From: Pseudomonadota bacterium
GTDB lineage: Bacteria; Pseudomonadota; Gammaproteobacteria; Steroidobacterales; Steroidobacteraceae
Direction of reading: 5' to 3'
NCBI GenBank assembly: GCA_025356075.1
Contig: JANXUT010000068.1
Coordinates: 62,001 to 126,000, forward strand
DNA length: 64,000 bases
In this document: in pieces, positions 19,596-28,666 of the stretch
How the letters are laid out: every line of letters begins with the position of its first letter
Position numbering within the stretch: position 1 is the first letter of the stretch
The notes under the pieces: model-generated
Told to the model about the DNA's origin: nothing
What the model saw: the letters and a program-made list of their open reading frames with translations, nothing else
Databases searched by the model: none
Program-made: the position numbers and the translations under genes

Positions 19596-21047
19596 ATGCA
19601 ACTGTCGATGATCCAGCGGATCCTCGGGCTGATCGTGACGATGTTCAGCCTGACGATGCTGCCGCCGATGGCGGTCTCGGTCGCCTACGACGACGGCCAG
19701 TGGCAGCCGTTCGCGCTCAGCTTCGTGATCCTGCTCGCCCTCGGCATGCTGATGTGGCTGCCGGTGCGCCGCGTCGAGCGCGACCTGAAGCTGCGCGACG
19801 GCTTCCTCGTCGTCGCGCTCTTCTGGTGCGTGCTTGGCGTCGCCGGTGCCGCGCCGTTCCTGCTCGGCGACCTGCCGCGACTTGGTTTCACCGACGCCGT
19901 GTTCGAGTCGGTCGCCGGCATCACGACGACGAGCACGACGGTGCTGGTCGGCCTCGACCGGCTGCCGAAGTCGGTGCTCTGGTACCGCCAGGAGCTGCAG
20001 TGGCTGGGTGGCCTCGGTGTCATCGTGCTGGCCGTTGCGCTCTTTCCGGTGCTCGGCATCGGCGGCATGCAGCTGTACAAGTCCGAGGCCCCGGGCCCGG
20101 TCAAGGACGAGAAGCTCACCCCCAGGATCACCCAGACCGCGCGCGCGCTCGGCGGGGTATACGTGCTCCTGACCGCGCTTTGCATCGCCGCCTTCGCGCT
20201 CGCCGGCATGGACTGGTTCGATGCGATCGCGCACGCGTTCTCGACCGTCTCGACGGGGGGCTTCTCGCCCTATGACGCAGGGCTCGGCCACTTCCACTCC
20301 TACGCGATCGACTCGGTCGCGATGGTGTTCATGTTCCTCGGCGCCACGAACTTCGCGCTCCACTTCCTCGTCTGGCGCAGCAAGGACTCGGCCGCCTACT
20401 TCAGCGACCCGCAGTTCAGGAGCTATCTCTGGTTCACGCTAGCGCTCATCGTGCTCGTCACCGGCTACCTGCTCGCGACCTATGCGGTGAGCTCGCCGGG
20501 CGAAGCGCTGCACGCGGGCGCGTTCGAGGTCGTCTCGATGCTGACGACAACCGGCTTCGTGACGACACCCTTCGCCGCCTGGCCCGGCATGCTGCCGGCG
20601 CTGCTCGTGCTCCTCACCTTCGTCGGCGGCTGCGCGGGCTCGACCGCGGGCGGCATGAAGGTGATCCGCTGGCAGCTCGTGCTGATGCAGGCGCAACGCG
20701 AACTCATGCGGCTCGTGCATCCGCGCGCGACTCTGCCGGTGAAATTCGCCGACAAGGTCGTGCCCGGACGGGTCCTCGCGGCCGTCACCGGCTTCTTCGC
20801 GATCTACCTGGTGCTGTTCGCACTCATGATGCTGCTCGTCATGGCAGCGGGCCTCGACCTCGTCTCGGCGTGGTCGGCGGTCGCCGCCTGCATCAACAAC
20901 GCAGGTCCCGGGCTCGGCGAGGTCGCATCGACGTTCAAGCTCGTGCCTGATGCCGCCAAGTGGGTGTGCATCGTCGCGATGCTGGTGGGGCGCCTCGAGG
21001 TGTTCACGCTGGTCGTGCTCTTCACGCCGATGTTCTGGCGGCACTGA
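19596..21047 (+). CDS. trkH: Trk potassium uptake channel subunit TrkH
   Basis: A 483-residue membrane subunit of the SKT superfamily with four pseudo-repeated M1-P-M2 units. Selectivity-filter-like segments are visible: VAGITTTSTTVLVG, FSTVSTGGFSPYD, VVSMLTTTGFVTTPF and CINNAGPGLGEV. TrkH forms the K+-conducting dimer gated by TrkA, whose gene lies 13 nt upstream. The length matches E. coli TrkH (483). It ends convergently with fumarase, 10 nt apart. Confidence 0.95.
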   Translation: MQLSMIQRILGLIVTMFSLTMLPPMAVSVAYDDGQWQPFALSFVILLALGMLMWLPVRRVERDLKLRDGFLVVALFWCVLGVAGAAPFLLGDLPRLGFTDAVFESVAGITTTSTTVLVGLDRLPKSVLWYRQELQWLGGLGVIVLAVALFPVLGIGGMQLYKSEAPGPVKDEKLTPRITQTARALGGVYVLLTALCIAAFALAGMDWFDAIAHAFSTVSTGGFSPYDAGLGHFHSYAIDSVAMVFMFLGATNFALHFLVWRSKDSAAYFSDPQFRSYLWFTLALIVLVTGYLLATYAVSSPGEALHAGAFEVVSMLTTTGFVTTPFAAWPGMLPALLVLLTFVGGCAGSTAGGMKVIRWQLVLMQAQRELMRLVHPRATLPVKFADKVVPGRVLAAVTGFFAIYLVLFALMMLLVMAAGLDLVSAWSAVAACINNAGPGLGEVASTFKLVPDAAKWVCIVAMLVGRLEVFTLVVLFTPMFWRH

Positions 21048-21057
21048 GCCGCCTTAG

Positions 21058-22584
21058 CTAGCCCTCGACGCTCACCGGGATTCCGGCGATCTTGCCGCGC
21101 CACTCGCGGGGACCCGTGTCGTGCACCGACACGCCGCTCGAATCGACCGCAACGGTGACCGGCATGTCCTTCACCTCGAACTCGTAGACGGCCTCCATGC
21201 CGAGCTCCGGGAACGCGATGACGCGACTCGCACGGATCGCCTTGGAGACCAGGTAGGCGGCTCCGCCAACCGCGATCAGGTACGCGCTCTTGTGCTGCCT
21301 GATCACCTCGATTGCCTCCGGTCCCCGCTCGGCCTTGCCGACCATCGCGAGCAGTCCCGCCTTCGCAAGCATCGTCTCGGTGAACCGGTCCATGCGGTTG
21401 GCAGTCGTGGGTCCTGCAGGTCCCACCGCTTCGTTGCCGACGGCATCGACGGGCCCCACGTAGTAGATGAGGCGGTCCTTGAACGAGAGCCCTTCGGGGA
21501 GCGGCTGCCCGGCATCGAGGAGTGCGCAGATGCGCTTGTGCGCGGCGTCCCGGCCGGTCAGGAACTTGCCCGACAAGAGCAGCCGCTCGCCCGGCTTCCA
21601 GCCCGCAACATCGCTGCGCGTGAGGCCATCGAGGTTGACGCGCCGGACGCTTGCATCCGGCGCCCACGCGACGCGCGGCCAGGTCGAGAGGTCCGGCGGC
21701 ACGAGCGTCGCCCGCCCCGTGCCATCGAGATGGAAATGGGCGTGACGAGTCGCCGCGCAGTTCGGGATAACGGCCACCGGGAGCGATGCCGCGTGCGTCG
21801 GGTAGTCACGGATGCGCACGTCGAGCACCGTGGTGAGTCCGCCAAGACCTTGTGCGCCGATGCCGAGCGCGTTCACGCGATCGAAGATCTCGATCCTAAG
21901 CTCCTCGAGCCGCGTCCTCGGACCGCGCGCCTTCAACGCGGGCATGTCGATCGACTCCATCAGCGATTCCTTGGCCAGCAAGAGCGCCTTTTCGGCGCTG
22001 CCACCGATGCCGATGCCGAGCATGCCGGGCGGACACCAGCCGGCGCCCATCTCCGGCACCATCTCGAGCACCCAGTCGGCGACCGAGTCGGAGGGGTTCA
22101 GCATCGCGAACATCGACTTGTTCTCGCTGCCGCCGCCCTTCGCCGCCACGGTCACGTCCACCGCGTCGCCCGCGACGAGCTCGACGTGGACGACGGCGGG
22201 CGTGTTGTCGCGCGTATTGCCGCGCTTGCCGGCGGGGTCGGCCACGATCGAGGCGCGCAGGCGATTGTCGGGGTCGAGATAAGCGCGGCGCACGCCCTCG
22301 TTGATCATGTCCTCGAGCGATCGGCTCGCGTCCCAGCGCACGTTCATGCCGACCTTCACGAACACGACGACGATGCCGGTGTCCTGGCAGATCGGCCGGT
22401 GTCCCTCGGCGCACATCCGCGAGTTGGTCAGAATCTGCGCGATCGCATCGCGCGCCGCAGGACTCCGCTCGAGTTCATACGCCCGGCCCATCGCCTGGAT
22501 GAAGTCGGGCGAGTGGTAGTAGGAGATGTACTGCAGGGCATCGGCGACGCTGTCGATCAGGTCACTCTCGCGGATGACGGCCAT
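21058..22584 (-). CDS. fumA: Class I (iron-sulfur) fumarate hydratase
   Basis: A 508-residue class I fumarase (FumA/FumB type) interconverting fumarate and malate in the TCA cycle. The three expected [4Fe-4S] cysteines are in PICQDTG, GAGWCPPGMLG and IPNCAATRH. The N-terminal alpha and C-terminal beta domains are fused as in E. coli FumA. Residues 80-280 hold the cluster domain, and the C-terminus contains VGPVDAVGNEAVGPAGPTTA. Monocistronic by appearance. The oxygen-sensitive cluster suggests another fumarase may be encoded elsewhere; that is inference. Confidence 0.93.
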   Translation of the reverse strand: MAVIRESDLIDSVADALQYISYYHSPDFIQAMGRAYELERSPAARDAIAQILTNSRMCAEGHRPICQDTGIVVVFVKVGMNVRWDASRSLEDMINEGVRRAYLDPDNRLRASIVADPAGKRGNTRDNTPAVVHVELVAGDAVDVTVAAKGGGSENKSMFAMLNPSDSVADWVLEMVPEMGAGWCPPGMLGIGIGGSAEKALLLAKESLMESIDMPALKARGPRTRLEELRIEIFDRVNALGIGAQGLGGLTTVLDVRIRDYPTHAASLPVAVIPNCAATRHAHFHLDGTGRATLVPPDLSTWPRVAWAPDASVRRVNLDGLTRSDVAGWKPGERLLLSGKFLTGRDAAHKRICALLDAGQPLPEGLSFKDRLIYYVGPVDAVGNEAVGPAGPTTANRMDRFTETMLAKAGLLAMVGKAERGPEAIEVIRQHKSAYLIAVGGAAYLVSKAIRASRVIAFPELGMEAVYEFEVKDMPVTVAVDSSGVSVHDTGPREWRGKIAGIPVSVEG

Positions 22585-22663
22585 TGGCGTTCCCGGGGTC
22601 GCGCTGCGGATGCGCAGGCGGGCACTTTATCAGGCCTCGTCCGCCGCGCGCGCGGCACGCGGT

Positions 22664-23494
22664 TCAGACGGGCGTGCGCTCGGCGCCGTAGAGGAGCAGT
22701 TCGACCTTGTCACGGTGGGTACGCGACAGCTTCAGTTCCTGGCCGCCCTCGAGCGTCAGGAAGTACTCGCCGTTGGCGTGCGGCCTGAGCTTGCGGACGC
22801 GCTTGAGGTTCACGATCGCCGAGCGGTGGATCCGCTGGAACGCCGTCGGGTCGAGCGACGCCTCGAGGTCCTTCATCGTGCCCCGGAGCACGTGCGTCGC
22901 GTTGCCGGCATGCACGCACATGTAGTCACCGGCGGCGTCGATCCAGTCGATCTCCGTGCTCCTGAGCCTGACGACCTCGCGGCCCGTCCTGATCGCGATC
23001 ACCTCCGGGAACCGGCTCGCCGGCGTCGTCATGCGCGCGAGCAGCATCTCAGGATCAAGCTCGCCGGCGCCCTGCACGTCGGCGAGGAGCCCGAGCATGC
23101 GCTCGCGCTGCTTGAGCGCGGCGCGTTCATCCAGGGACTGGCGCACGCGCACGAGCGCGTGCTCGAGCCTGGTGTCCTCGACCGGCTTCAGCAGGTAGTC
23201 GAGCGCCCGCGCCTCGAAGGCGTCGATCGCGTAGCGGTCGAAGGCGGTCACGAACACGACCACCGGCATCGAGTCCTGTGGCAGGCGCGCGAGCACGTCG
23301 AAGCCTGAAAGCCCCGGCATCTGGATGTCGAGGAACATGAGGTCGGGCTCGAGGCTGATCGCTTTCTCGATCGCCTCGCGGCCGTTCTCGCATTCGCCGA
23401 CGATCTCGACGTCGGGGGCCGCGGCGAGCCTGAGCTCGAGGCCGCGGCGGGCGAGGCGCTCGTCGTCGACGAGCAGCGTGCGTATGCGCTTCAC
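22664..23494 (-). CDS. LytTR-family response regulator (AlgR-like)
   Basis: A 276-residue two-component regulator. The receiver domain (residues 1-120) has the acidic pair VDDE near residue 9 and phospho-acceptor Asp56 in LMFLDIQMPG. A short linker leads to a LytTR DNA-binding domain (about residues 165-270, with STEIDWIDAAGDYMCVHAG and FQRIHRSAIVNLKRV). The GTG start at 23494 overlaps the histidine-kinase stop (GTGA), tying the two together. AlgR and relatives bind direct repeats and control surface polysaccharide and motility; the targets here are unknown. Confidence 0.9.
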   Translation of the reverse strand: MKRIRTLLVDDERLARRGLELRLAAAPDVEIVGECENGREAIEKAISLEPDLMFLDIQMPGLSGFDVLARLPQDSMPVVVFVTAFDRYAIDAFEARALDYLLKPVEDTRLEHALVRVRQSLDERAALKQRERMLGLLADVQGAGELDPEMLLARMTTPASRFPEVIAIRTGREVVRLRSTEIDWIDAAGDYMCVHAGNATHVLRGTMKDLEASLDPTAFQRIHRSAIVNLKRVRKLRPHANGEYFLTLEGGQELKLSRTHRDKVELLLYGAERTPV

Positions 23495-24621
23495 GCGACG
23501 ATCTCCGCCGGGAACTCGATGTCGATCCTAAGTCCCGGCGAGGTGTTGTGGCTCGCGAACCGCGCCCGGTCGCCGTACAGCACCTGCAGGCGCTCGCGGG
23601 TGTTGCGTAACCCGACGCCGCGGCCACTGCCGATGTTGACGCCGTTCGGCACGCCCGGGCCGTCGTCGGCGACGTGCAGCAGGAGCCGCTGGCCGATCAG
23701 GCGTGCACCGATGTGCAGCGTGCCGCCGGTCTCGGACGGGGCGATCGCGTACTTGAGCGCGTTCTCCACGAGCGGCTGCAGCAGGAGCGAGGGCACCATC
23801 GCTTCCTGCGCGCCCGGATCGATCGAGAGATCCAGGCGTAGCCTCGGCCCGAAGCGCAACTTCTCTATGCCGAGGTACAGGTCGAGCGCCTCGAGCTCGG
23901 CCTTCAGCGTCACCTTCTTCATCGGATCCTGGTCGAGCGTGTGGCGCAGGAACGCCGACAGGCGCGTGACGGCCTGGTTGGCCGTCTGGTTGTCGCGATC
24001 GAGGATCAGCGTCGAGATGGCATTCAGCGTGTTGAACAGGAAGTGCGGGTTCAGCTGGTAGCGCAGCATCTTGACCTGCGTTTCCTGTGCGAGCGCCGTC
24101 GCGCGCAGGGTCGCCTCGCGCTCGCGCTGCGCCGCCTCGTAGTAGTGGATCCCGAGGTAGAGCGCCGACCAGCACAGCAGCAGGTAGGTCGAGACGAGTG
24201 CCTCGGCATAGATGCGCGCCCAGCTCTGCTGCAGCATCGCCCACTCGTGCATCGAGACGACATAGCCCATGTCGATCTCGAACCGCCACGTGAGGGCCGC
24301 GAGGTACACGAGCACCAGCACCGTCGGGACGACGATGGCCGGTGGTCGATCGCGCACCTCGCGGTAGGCGTAGCGCAGGAGCGAGGACAGGACAAAGCCG
24401 GTGATCGCGGCGCCGACGACGACGCGGAAGTAGCCGGCGAACTTGTTGGCACCAGCCTCCATCGGGTAGAAGAGCGCGACGAAGTAGTTCGCGGCGAAGT
24501 ACGCGCTCCAGCCGAGCGCCTGCAGCAGCCAGAAGGCGGCCTCGCGACTCAGCAGCAGTCGCCCGATCGGCCGCGGCACGGCGTCGGCAGCCGCAAGGGT
24601 CCGTGAGACGGCAGCGTGCAT
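23491..24621 (-). CDS. Sensor histidine kinase, LytS/AlgZ (His_kinase) family
   Basis: A 376-residue membrane kinase. Several N-terminal helices (for example AAFWLLQALGWSAYFAANYF and IVVPTVLVLVYLAALTWRF) lead to a short coiled coil and the LytS-type phospho-acceptor segment YQLNPHFLFNTLNAISTLI. The C-terminal ATPase has VADDGPGVPNG and GRGVGLRNTRERLQVLYG. I start at ATG 24621; an upstream ATG at 24735 would add 38 Gly/Pro-rich residues unlike a membrane-kinase N-terminus. It is the cognate partner of the LytTR regulator just downstream. The gene is preceded by the A+T-rich island. Confidence 0.88.
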   Translation of the reverse strand: MHAAVSRTLAAADAVPRPIGRLLLSREAAFWLLQALGWSAYFAANYFVALFYPMEAGANKFAGYFRVVVGAAITGFVLSSLLRYAYREVRDRPPAIVVPTVLVLVYLAALTWRFEIDMGYVVSMHEWAMLQQSWARIYAEALVSTYLLLCWSALYLGIHYYEAAQREREATLRATALAQETQVKMLRYQLNPHFLFNTLNAISTLILDRDNQTANQAVTRLSAFLRHTLDQDPMKKVTLKAELEALDLYLGIEKLRFGPRLRLDLSIDPGAQEAMVPSLLLQPLVENALKYAIAPSETGGTLHIGARLIGQRLLLHVADDGPGVPNGVNIGSGRGVGLRNTRERLQVLYGDRARFASHNTSPGLRIDIEFPAEIVA

Positions 24622-24789
24622 CCCGACAGCGTAGACGAGGCCGGGGCGGGAAGTGATCGCTTTGCCGCCCCCAGGCAGCAACTCACCGAGGGTTCCGGTC
24701 GGTCCGCTCGCCGGCCCCACCCGACCCCGGCACACCCTCCTCGAGGCCGCTCGGTCAACGGGTGGAACGACGACGGCTCACTCCACCTG

Positions 24790-24990
24790 AGGCGATTTTA
24801 TGGCGCTTCTGGAAGTCGTTAAAGCCAGAAGTTGATCGATAAGCGGGACTTTACGAATATTAAACCCATTTTCTACGATAACTGAATAATGTAGAATTAT
24901 TATTCATTTTATTGCGGTTATTTTTATAAATGTGGAATTCAAATGCATATCTATTGGATTAAAGCCGCATAAAGTGGGGCGTTTAAAACA
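24790..24990. other. A+T-rich, palindrome-rich intergenic island
   Basis: Within the only gene-free stretch above 300 bp (24622-25047), about 200 bp are strikingly A+T-rich against very G+C-rich surroundings. Visible structure: an inverted repeat CTTCTGG/CCAGAAG (24806-24812 and 24825-24831); TTCTAC/GTAGAA (24871-24876 and 24891-24896); overlapping AATAAT/ATTATT (24885-24890 and 24896-24901); and an imperfect direct repeat AATGTAGAATT (24888-24898) and AATGTGGAATT (24929-24939). It could be an operator/promoter region for the divergent kinase and dtd genes, or a remnant of foreign DNA. No believable ORF. The rest of the stretch (24622-24789 and 24991-25047) shows nothing recognisable. Confidence 0.6.
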
Positions 24991-25047
24991 TCGGCGGAAC
25001 CGGCCGGGTGCGCTGTCATCCTGTGACCAGCGGCTGGAGGGCCTGCG

Positions 25048-25497
25048 ATGATTGGTCTGCTGCAGCGGGTAACCGAAGCGAAGGTGGCCGTCGAGGCGAC
25101 AACGGTCGGCGCGATCGGTCCCGGGATCCTCGTGCTCCTCGGGGTCGAGCGTGCCGACACGACCGCCGAGGCCGACCGGCTGCTCGAACGGATCACGACC
25201 TACCGGATCTTCGAGGACGAGACCGGGCGGATGAACCGGAGTGTTCTCGACACCGGTGGGGCGCTTCTCGTCGTCTCGCAATTCACGCTCGCCGCCTCGA
25301 CCCGCAACGGCACACGCCCGGGCTTCCAGGGCGCCGCGGTGCCGGCGGAGGGTGAGCGGCTCTACGACTACTTCGTCGCTGCCGCGCGTCGCCGGGTCGC
25401 GACAGTGGAAACGGGCCGCTTCGGCGCAATGATGCGGGTAAGCCTCACCAACGACGGGCCGGTCACGTTCTGGCTGCAGGTCAGTCCGGGAACCTAA
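25048..25497 (+). CDS. dtd: D-aminoacyl-tRNA deacylase
   Basis: A 149-residue Dtd homodimer subunit that removes D-amino acids from mischarged tRNA. Both active-site signatures are present: [20 protein letters not shown] near residue 74 (SQFTL) and the C-terminal NDGPVTFWL (the GPVT loop). The N-terminus [15 protein letters not shown] is family-typical. It lies just after the A+T-rich island and about 100 nt before tatA. Confidence 0.94.
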   Translation: MIGLLQRVTEAKVAVEATTVGAIGPGILVLLGVERADTTAEADRLLERITTYRIFEDETGRMNRSVLDTGGALLVVSQFTLAASTRNGTRPGFQGAAVPAEGERLYDYFVAAARRRVATVETGRFGAMMRVSLTNDGPVTFWLQVSPGT

Positions 25498-25599
25498 GGG
25501 TGGTTTATTCGCTCAGACAGTGGCTTAGCTCACGATCTGGGCCCCGGCCCTTTGAGTTATGATCACTAGCCCGGTTTTTGCGGGCACCTGGAGACGCAC

Positions 25600-25845
25600 A
25601 TGGGTAGTTTGGGATTCAAAGAATTGCTGCTGATCCTGGTACTCGCGCTCGTGATTTTCGGCACGAAGAAGCTGCGTAGCATCGGTGGCGACCTGGGCGC
25701 CGCAATCGGCGAGTTCAAGAAGTCGATGAACGCGGGTGAAAAAGAGGACGAGCAGAAGCCGCTGAAGCAGATCAGTGGCCAGGATGCCGAATTCGCGACC
25801 ACCGAGAAGCAGGGCGCAAAGCCCGAGCAAAAGTCGAACGTTTGA
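25600..25845 (+). CDS. tatA: Sec-independent translocase subunit TatA
   Basis: An 81-residue pore-forming Tat component. One short N-terminal membrane helix (ELLLILVLALVIFGTKKL) is followed by the FGTKKLRSIGGDLG hinge, an amphipathic helix and an acidic/basic tail. It opens the tatABC cluster. TatB starts 41 nt downstream. The length and the FG hinge match TatA rather than TatB. Confidence 0.93.
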   Translation: MGSLGFKELLLILVLALVIFGTKKLRSIGGDLGAAIGEFKKSMNAGEKEDEQKPLKQISGQDAEFATTEKQGAKPEQKSNV

Positions 25846-25886
25846 CGGGCGTCCCGCCCGGCACAGACTAACGAGCGATCGTCGAG

Positions 25887-26273
25887 GTGGGCTCCGGCGA
25901 AATTCTGGTGATCCTGCTCATCGCGCTCGTCGTGCTGGGCCCGGAGAAACTGCCGAAGCTCGCCGCTGACATCGGTCGCTGGGTTGGCCGCGCGCGCGCG
26001 ATGGCGCGTCAGCTGCGCACCCAGCTCGACCAGGAAGTCCATCTCGAGGACCTGAAGCGCGAGCAGCAGAAGGCGAGCAGCGCCCCGCCGCCGCCGGCCG
26101 CCCCAACGACATCGACCGAGGCTTCGCCGCCCGCGGTTGCCACGGCCGTAGTTTCCGCCTTCGACCCGACCGCCGGCGCGCCCGCTGCGCCTGCCGCGGT
26201 GGCCGCGAGTGCCGATCCCGCGCCCGCACCGCCCTCGCCGCCCACACCCGCTGCCGCCGATGGCCAGCACTGA
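25887..26273 (+). CDS. tatB: Sec-independent translocase subunit TatB
   Basis: A 128-residue Tat receptor component. The GTG start at 25887 gives MGSGEILVILLIALVVLGPE; the Glu in the helix (SGEIL) and the GPE(K) hinge are TatB features. A long amphipathic helix (about residues 25-60) and a Pro/Ala-rich tail follow. TatC starts inside its 3' end (14-nt overlap), as expected for a coupled TatBC receptor complex. Confidence 0.92.
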   Translation: MGSGEILVILLIALVVLGPEKLPKLAADIGRWVGRARAMARQLRTQLDQEVHLEDLKREQQKASSAPPPPAAPTTSTEASPPAVATAVVSAFDPTAGAPAAPAAVAASADPAPAPPSPPTPAAADGQH

Positions 26274-27054
26274 GCCCGAGGGCGACCGCGAGTCGCTGGC
26301 CGAAGGCACGCTGATCTCGCATCTCCTTGAGCTGCGTACGCGCCTGGTGCGCTCCGCCACCGCGGTCGCGATCGTTGCGATTCCCTGCCTCTACTTCGCG
26401 AACCAGCTCTTCGCGTTCGTCGCGCAGCCGCTGCTTAAGGCGCTGCCGAAGGGCGCGACGATGATCTCCATCAGCGTCATGGGACCGCTGATGACGCCAT
26501 TCAAGCTGGCGCTCTACATCGCGCTGGTGCTCGCGATGCCGTACGTGCTCTACCAGATCTGGGCGTTCATCGCGCCGGGGCTCTACAAGCACGAGAAGCG
26601 GTTCGCGACGCCGCTGCTGATCTCGAGCGTAATCCTCTTCTACGCGGGGATCGCCTTCGCGTTCTTCGCCGTATTCCCGCTCATGTTCGCGTTCTTCACG
26701 GCGACCGCTCCCCCCGGCGTGCAGATGATGACGGACATGACCCAGTACCTCGATTTCGTACTGGTGCTGTTCCTCGCCTTCGGGCTCGCCTTCGAGATCC
26801 CGGTCGCAATCGTGCTGCTCGTCTGGACCGGGCTCATCAAGATCCGGACGCTGACCAGCAATCGCGGCTACGTGCTGCTCGGCGTCTTCATCCAGGCCGC
26901 GCTCATCACGCCGCCGGACGTGTTCTCGATGACCGCGATGGCGCTGCCGATGTACGCGCTCTACGAGATCGGCATCATCATGGCGCGCATCCTCGCCAAA
27001 TCGAAGCTCGAGGCACGTGCCGCCGAAGAGCGCGAGGGCGAAGCCAAGACATAA
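26260..27054 (+). CDS. tatC: Sec-independent translocase subunit TatC
   Basis: A 264-residue six-helix protein that binds twin-arginine signal peptides. Family signatures are SHLLELRTRLVRS at the N-terminus, a P1-loop/TM2 region (MTPFKLALYIALVLAMPYVL), FxxGxxFAFFAVFPLMF in TM3, and FGLAFEIPVAIVLLVWTGL. I start at ATG 26260, overlapping tatB by 14 nt; an upstream in-frame ATG at 26209 would add a Pro/Arg-rich extension inside tatB. Confidence 0.94.
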   Translation: MASTEPEGDRESLAEGTLISHLLELRTRLVRSATAVAIVAIPCLYFANQLFAFVAQPLLKALPKGATMISISVMGPLMTPFKLALYIALVLAMPYVLYQIWAFIAPGLYKHEKRFATPLLISSVILFYAGIAFAFFAVFPLMFAFFTATAPPGVQMMTDMTQYLDFVLVLFLAFGLAFEIPVAIVLLVWTGLIKIRTLTSNRGYVLLGVFIQAALITPPDVFSMTAMALPMYALYEIGIIMARILAKSKLEARAAEEREGEAKT

Positions 27055-27141
27055 GGGCGGGCGCGTTGCTACCGCGCCGCAACATCCGTCACACTCCGGC
27101 AGCTTTTGCCTGCCCGTGTCAGGGCCGAGGATGAGTGCCGA

Positions 27142-28644
27142 ATGTCCGCGATGAACCCGGCCGAGCGCACGTTCTTCGGCCATCCGCGTGGCCTGGCGAC
27201 CCTCTACGGCACCGAGTTCTTCGAGCGCTTCAGCTACTACGGGTTGCGCGCCCAGCTCATCCTGTTCGTGACGCTCGCGGTCGCGAACGGCGGCCTCGGC
27301 GTGAGCGAATCGACGGGCGGGGCGATCTACGGCCTGTACACGAGTTCCGCCTACCTCCTCTCGTTGCCCGGCGGCTGGATCGCCGACCGCATCCTCGGCC
27401 AGCGCCGCTGCGTGATCGTCGGCGGCGTGCTCATCTCGCTCGGCAACTTCATGCTGTGGGTGCCGGGGTCCGCGCTCCTCTTCTACTTCGGACTGATGGT
27501 CGTCGCCTTCGGCACGGGCATGCTGAAGCCCAATGCGAGCGCGATGGTCGGCGAGCTTTACCAGGGGCAGCCCGGCGCGCGGCGCGATGCGGCGTTTTCG
27601 ATCTTCTACATGGGCATCAACATGGGAGCGACGCTCGGCGCGCTCATCGCCGGGGGCGTCGGCGAGACGCTTGGCTACCGCTGGGGCTTCTTCACCGCGG
27701 GCGCCGCGATGCTGCTCGGCCTCCTCTGGTTCCGTTCGAGCAGCCAGTGGCTCGGCGACGTCGGCCTCGTTCCCACGGGCACCTCGCCCGCGGAGCGGCA
27801 GCGCAACGTTCGCTGGCTGCTCGCCGGGGTGCTGCTCCTCATCGCAGGCGTCGCAACGGTCGCCTCGGGCACCGTGCAGGCGAGCGCGGCCGACCTCGCG
27901 ACCTGGTCGTTCACGTTCATGGTCACGCTCGCGGTGCTCTTCTTCGGCGGCGTGCTCCTCTTCGGCGGCCTCGATGCGGCAGCGCGCAAGCGCGTCTGGG
28001 TCATCATCGTGTTCTTCCTGTGCGGCGCGCTCTTCTTCGCGGGCTACGAGCAGGCCGGCAGCACGCTCAACCTGTTCGCGCGCGACCTCACGGACCGGTC
28101 GCTGTTCGGCGGCTTCTTCACGGTGCACGAGCACCCGGCCGCGTGGTACCAGTCGGTCCCGTCGATCTACGTGATCCTGCTGTCGCCGTTCTTTGCGTGG
28201 CTGTGGATCGCGCTCGGGCGACGCAACCTCGACCCGTCCGCGCCGCTCAAATTTGGCATCGGCCTCGCGCTCCTCGGGGTCGGCTTCGCGGTGCTGATCC
28301 TCGCCGCGAACCTCATCATCGCCCAGGGCGGCAAGGTCGGCCCGCAGTGGCTGCTGCTGACCTACCTTTTCCACACCTTTGGCGAGCTGTGCCTCTCCCC
28401 CATCGGGCTTTCAAACGTCACCAAGCTCGCGCCGCCGCGCTTCGTCAGCCAGATGATGGGCATGTGGTTCCTCGGCACCGCGATGGGCAACCTCGCCGCT
28501 GGCCTCATCGGCGGGCGGATCGGCAGCGCGGTCGCGACGATGCCCGCCGAGTTCACCCACATGGCGCTCTATGGGGTCGGCGCGGGCGTCCTCATGATGC
28601 TGCTGTCGCCCGTGTTCCGTCGCTGGATGGGCGGCGTCCGCTAA
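27142..28644 (+). CDS. POT/PTR-family proton-coupled peptide transporter
   Basis: A 500-residue MFS-type oligopeptide transporter. The POT signature ExxERFSYYGLRAQL is present near residues 21-36 (EFFERFSYYG), and further motifs include GGWIADRILGQRRCVIVGG and FYMGINMGATLGALIAG (FYxxINxG). Fourteen membrane segments are expected. It would import di-/tripeptides with protons. ATG 27142 is chosen (MSAMNPAERTFFGHP); ATG 27151 is a close alternative. The next gene, 22 nt away, is an unrelated OPT-family peptide transporter. Confidence 0.9.
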   Translation: MSAMNPAERTFFGHPRGLATLYGTEFFERFSYYGLRAQLILFVTLAVANGGLGVSESTGGAIYGLYTSSAYLLSLPGGWIADRILGQRRCVIVGGVLISLGNFMLWVPGSALLFYFGLMVVAFGTGMLKPNASAMVGELYQGQPGARRDAAFSIFYMGINMGATLGALIAGGVGETLGYRWGFFTAGAAMLLGLLWFRSSSQWLGDVGLVPTGTSPAERQRNVRWLLAGVLLLIAGVATVASGTVQASAADLATWSFTFMVTLAVLFFGGVLLFGGLDAAARKRVWVIIVFFLCGALFFAGYEQAGSTLNLFARDLTDRSLFGGFFTVHEHPAAWYQSVPSIYVILLSPFFAWLWIALGRRNLDPSAPLKFGIGLALLGVGFAVLILAANLIIAQGGKVGPQWLLLTYLFHTFGELCLSPIGLSNVTKLAPPRFVSQMMGMWFLGTAMGNLAAGLIGGRIGSAVATMPAEFTHMALYGVGAGVLMMLLSPVFRRWMGGVR

Positions 28645-28666
28645 TGACCCCGCTGGAGTAACGATC

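Noticed and set aside
24904..25281. Minus-strand frame running from dtd into the A+T-rich island
   Set aside because: It overlaps dtd antisense, has no ribosome-binding site, and its last residues simply reflect the A+T-rich DNA.
25569..25585. GCCCG/CGGGC hairpin with a T-rich loop just before tatA as a dtd terminator
   Set aside because: The T residues are in the loop, not after the stem. It may fold near the tatA ribosome-binding site, but the evidence is too thin.
25918..28374. 818-codon minus-strand frame opposite tatBC and the POT transporter
   Set aside because: Low-complexity Arg/Glu/Asp sequence, a mirror of membrane-protein codons on the other strand. No homology-like motifs.
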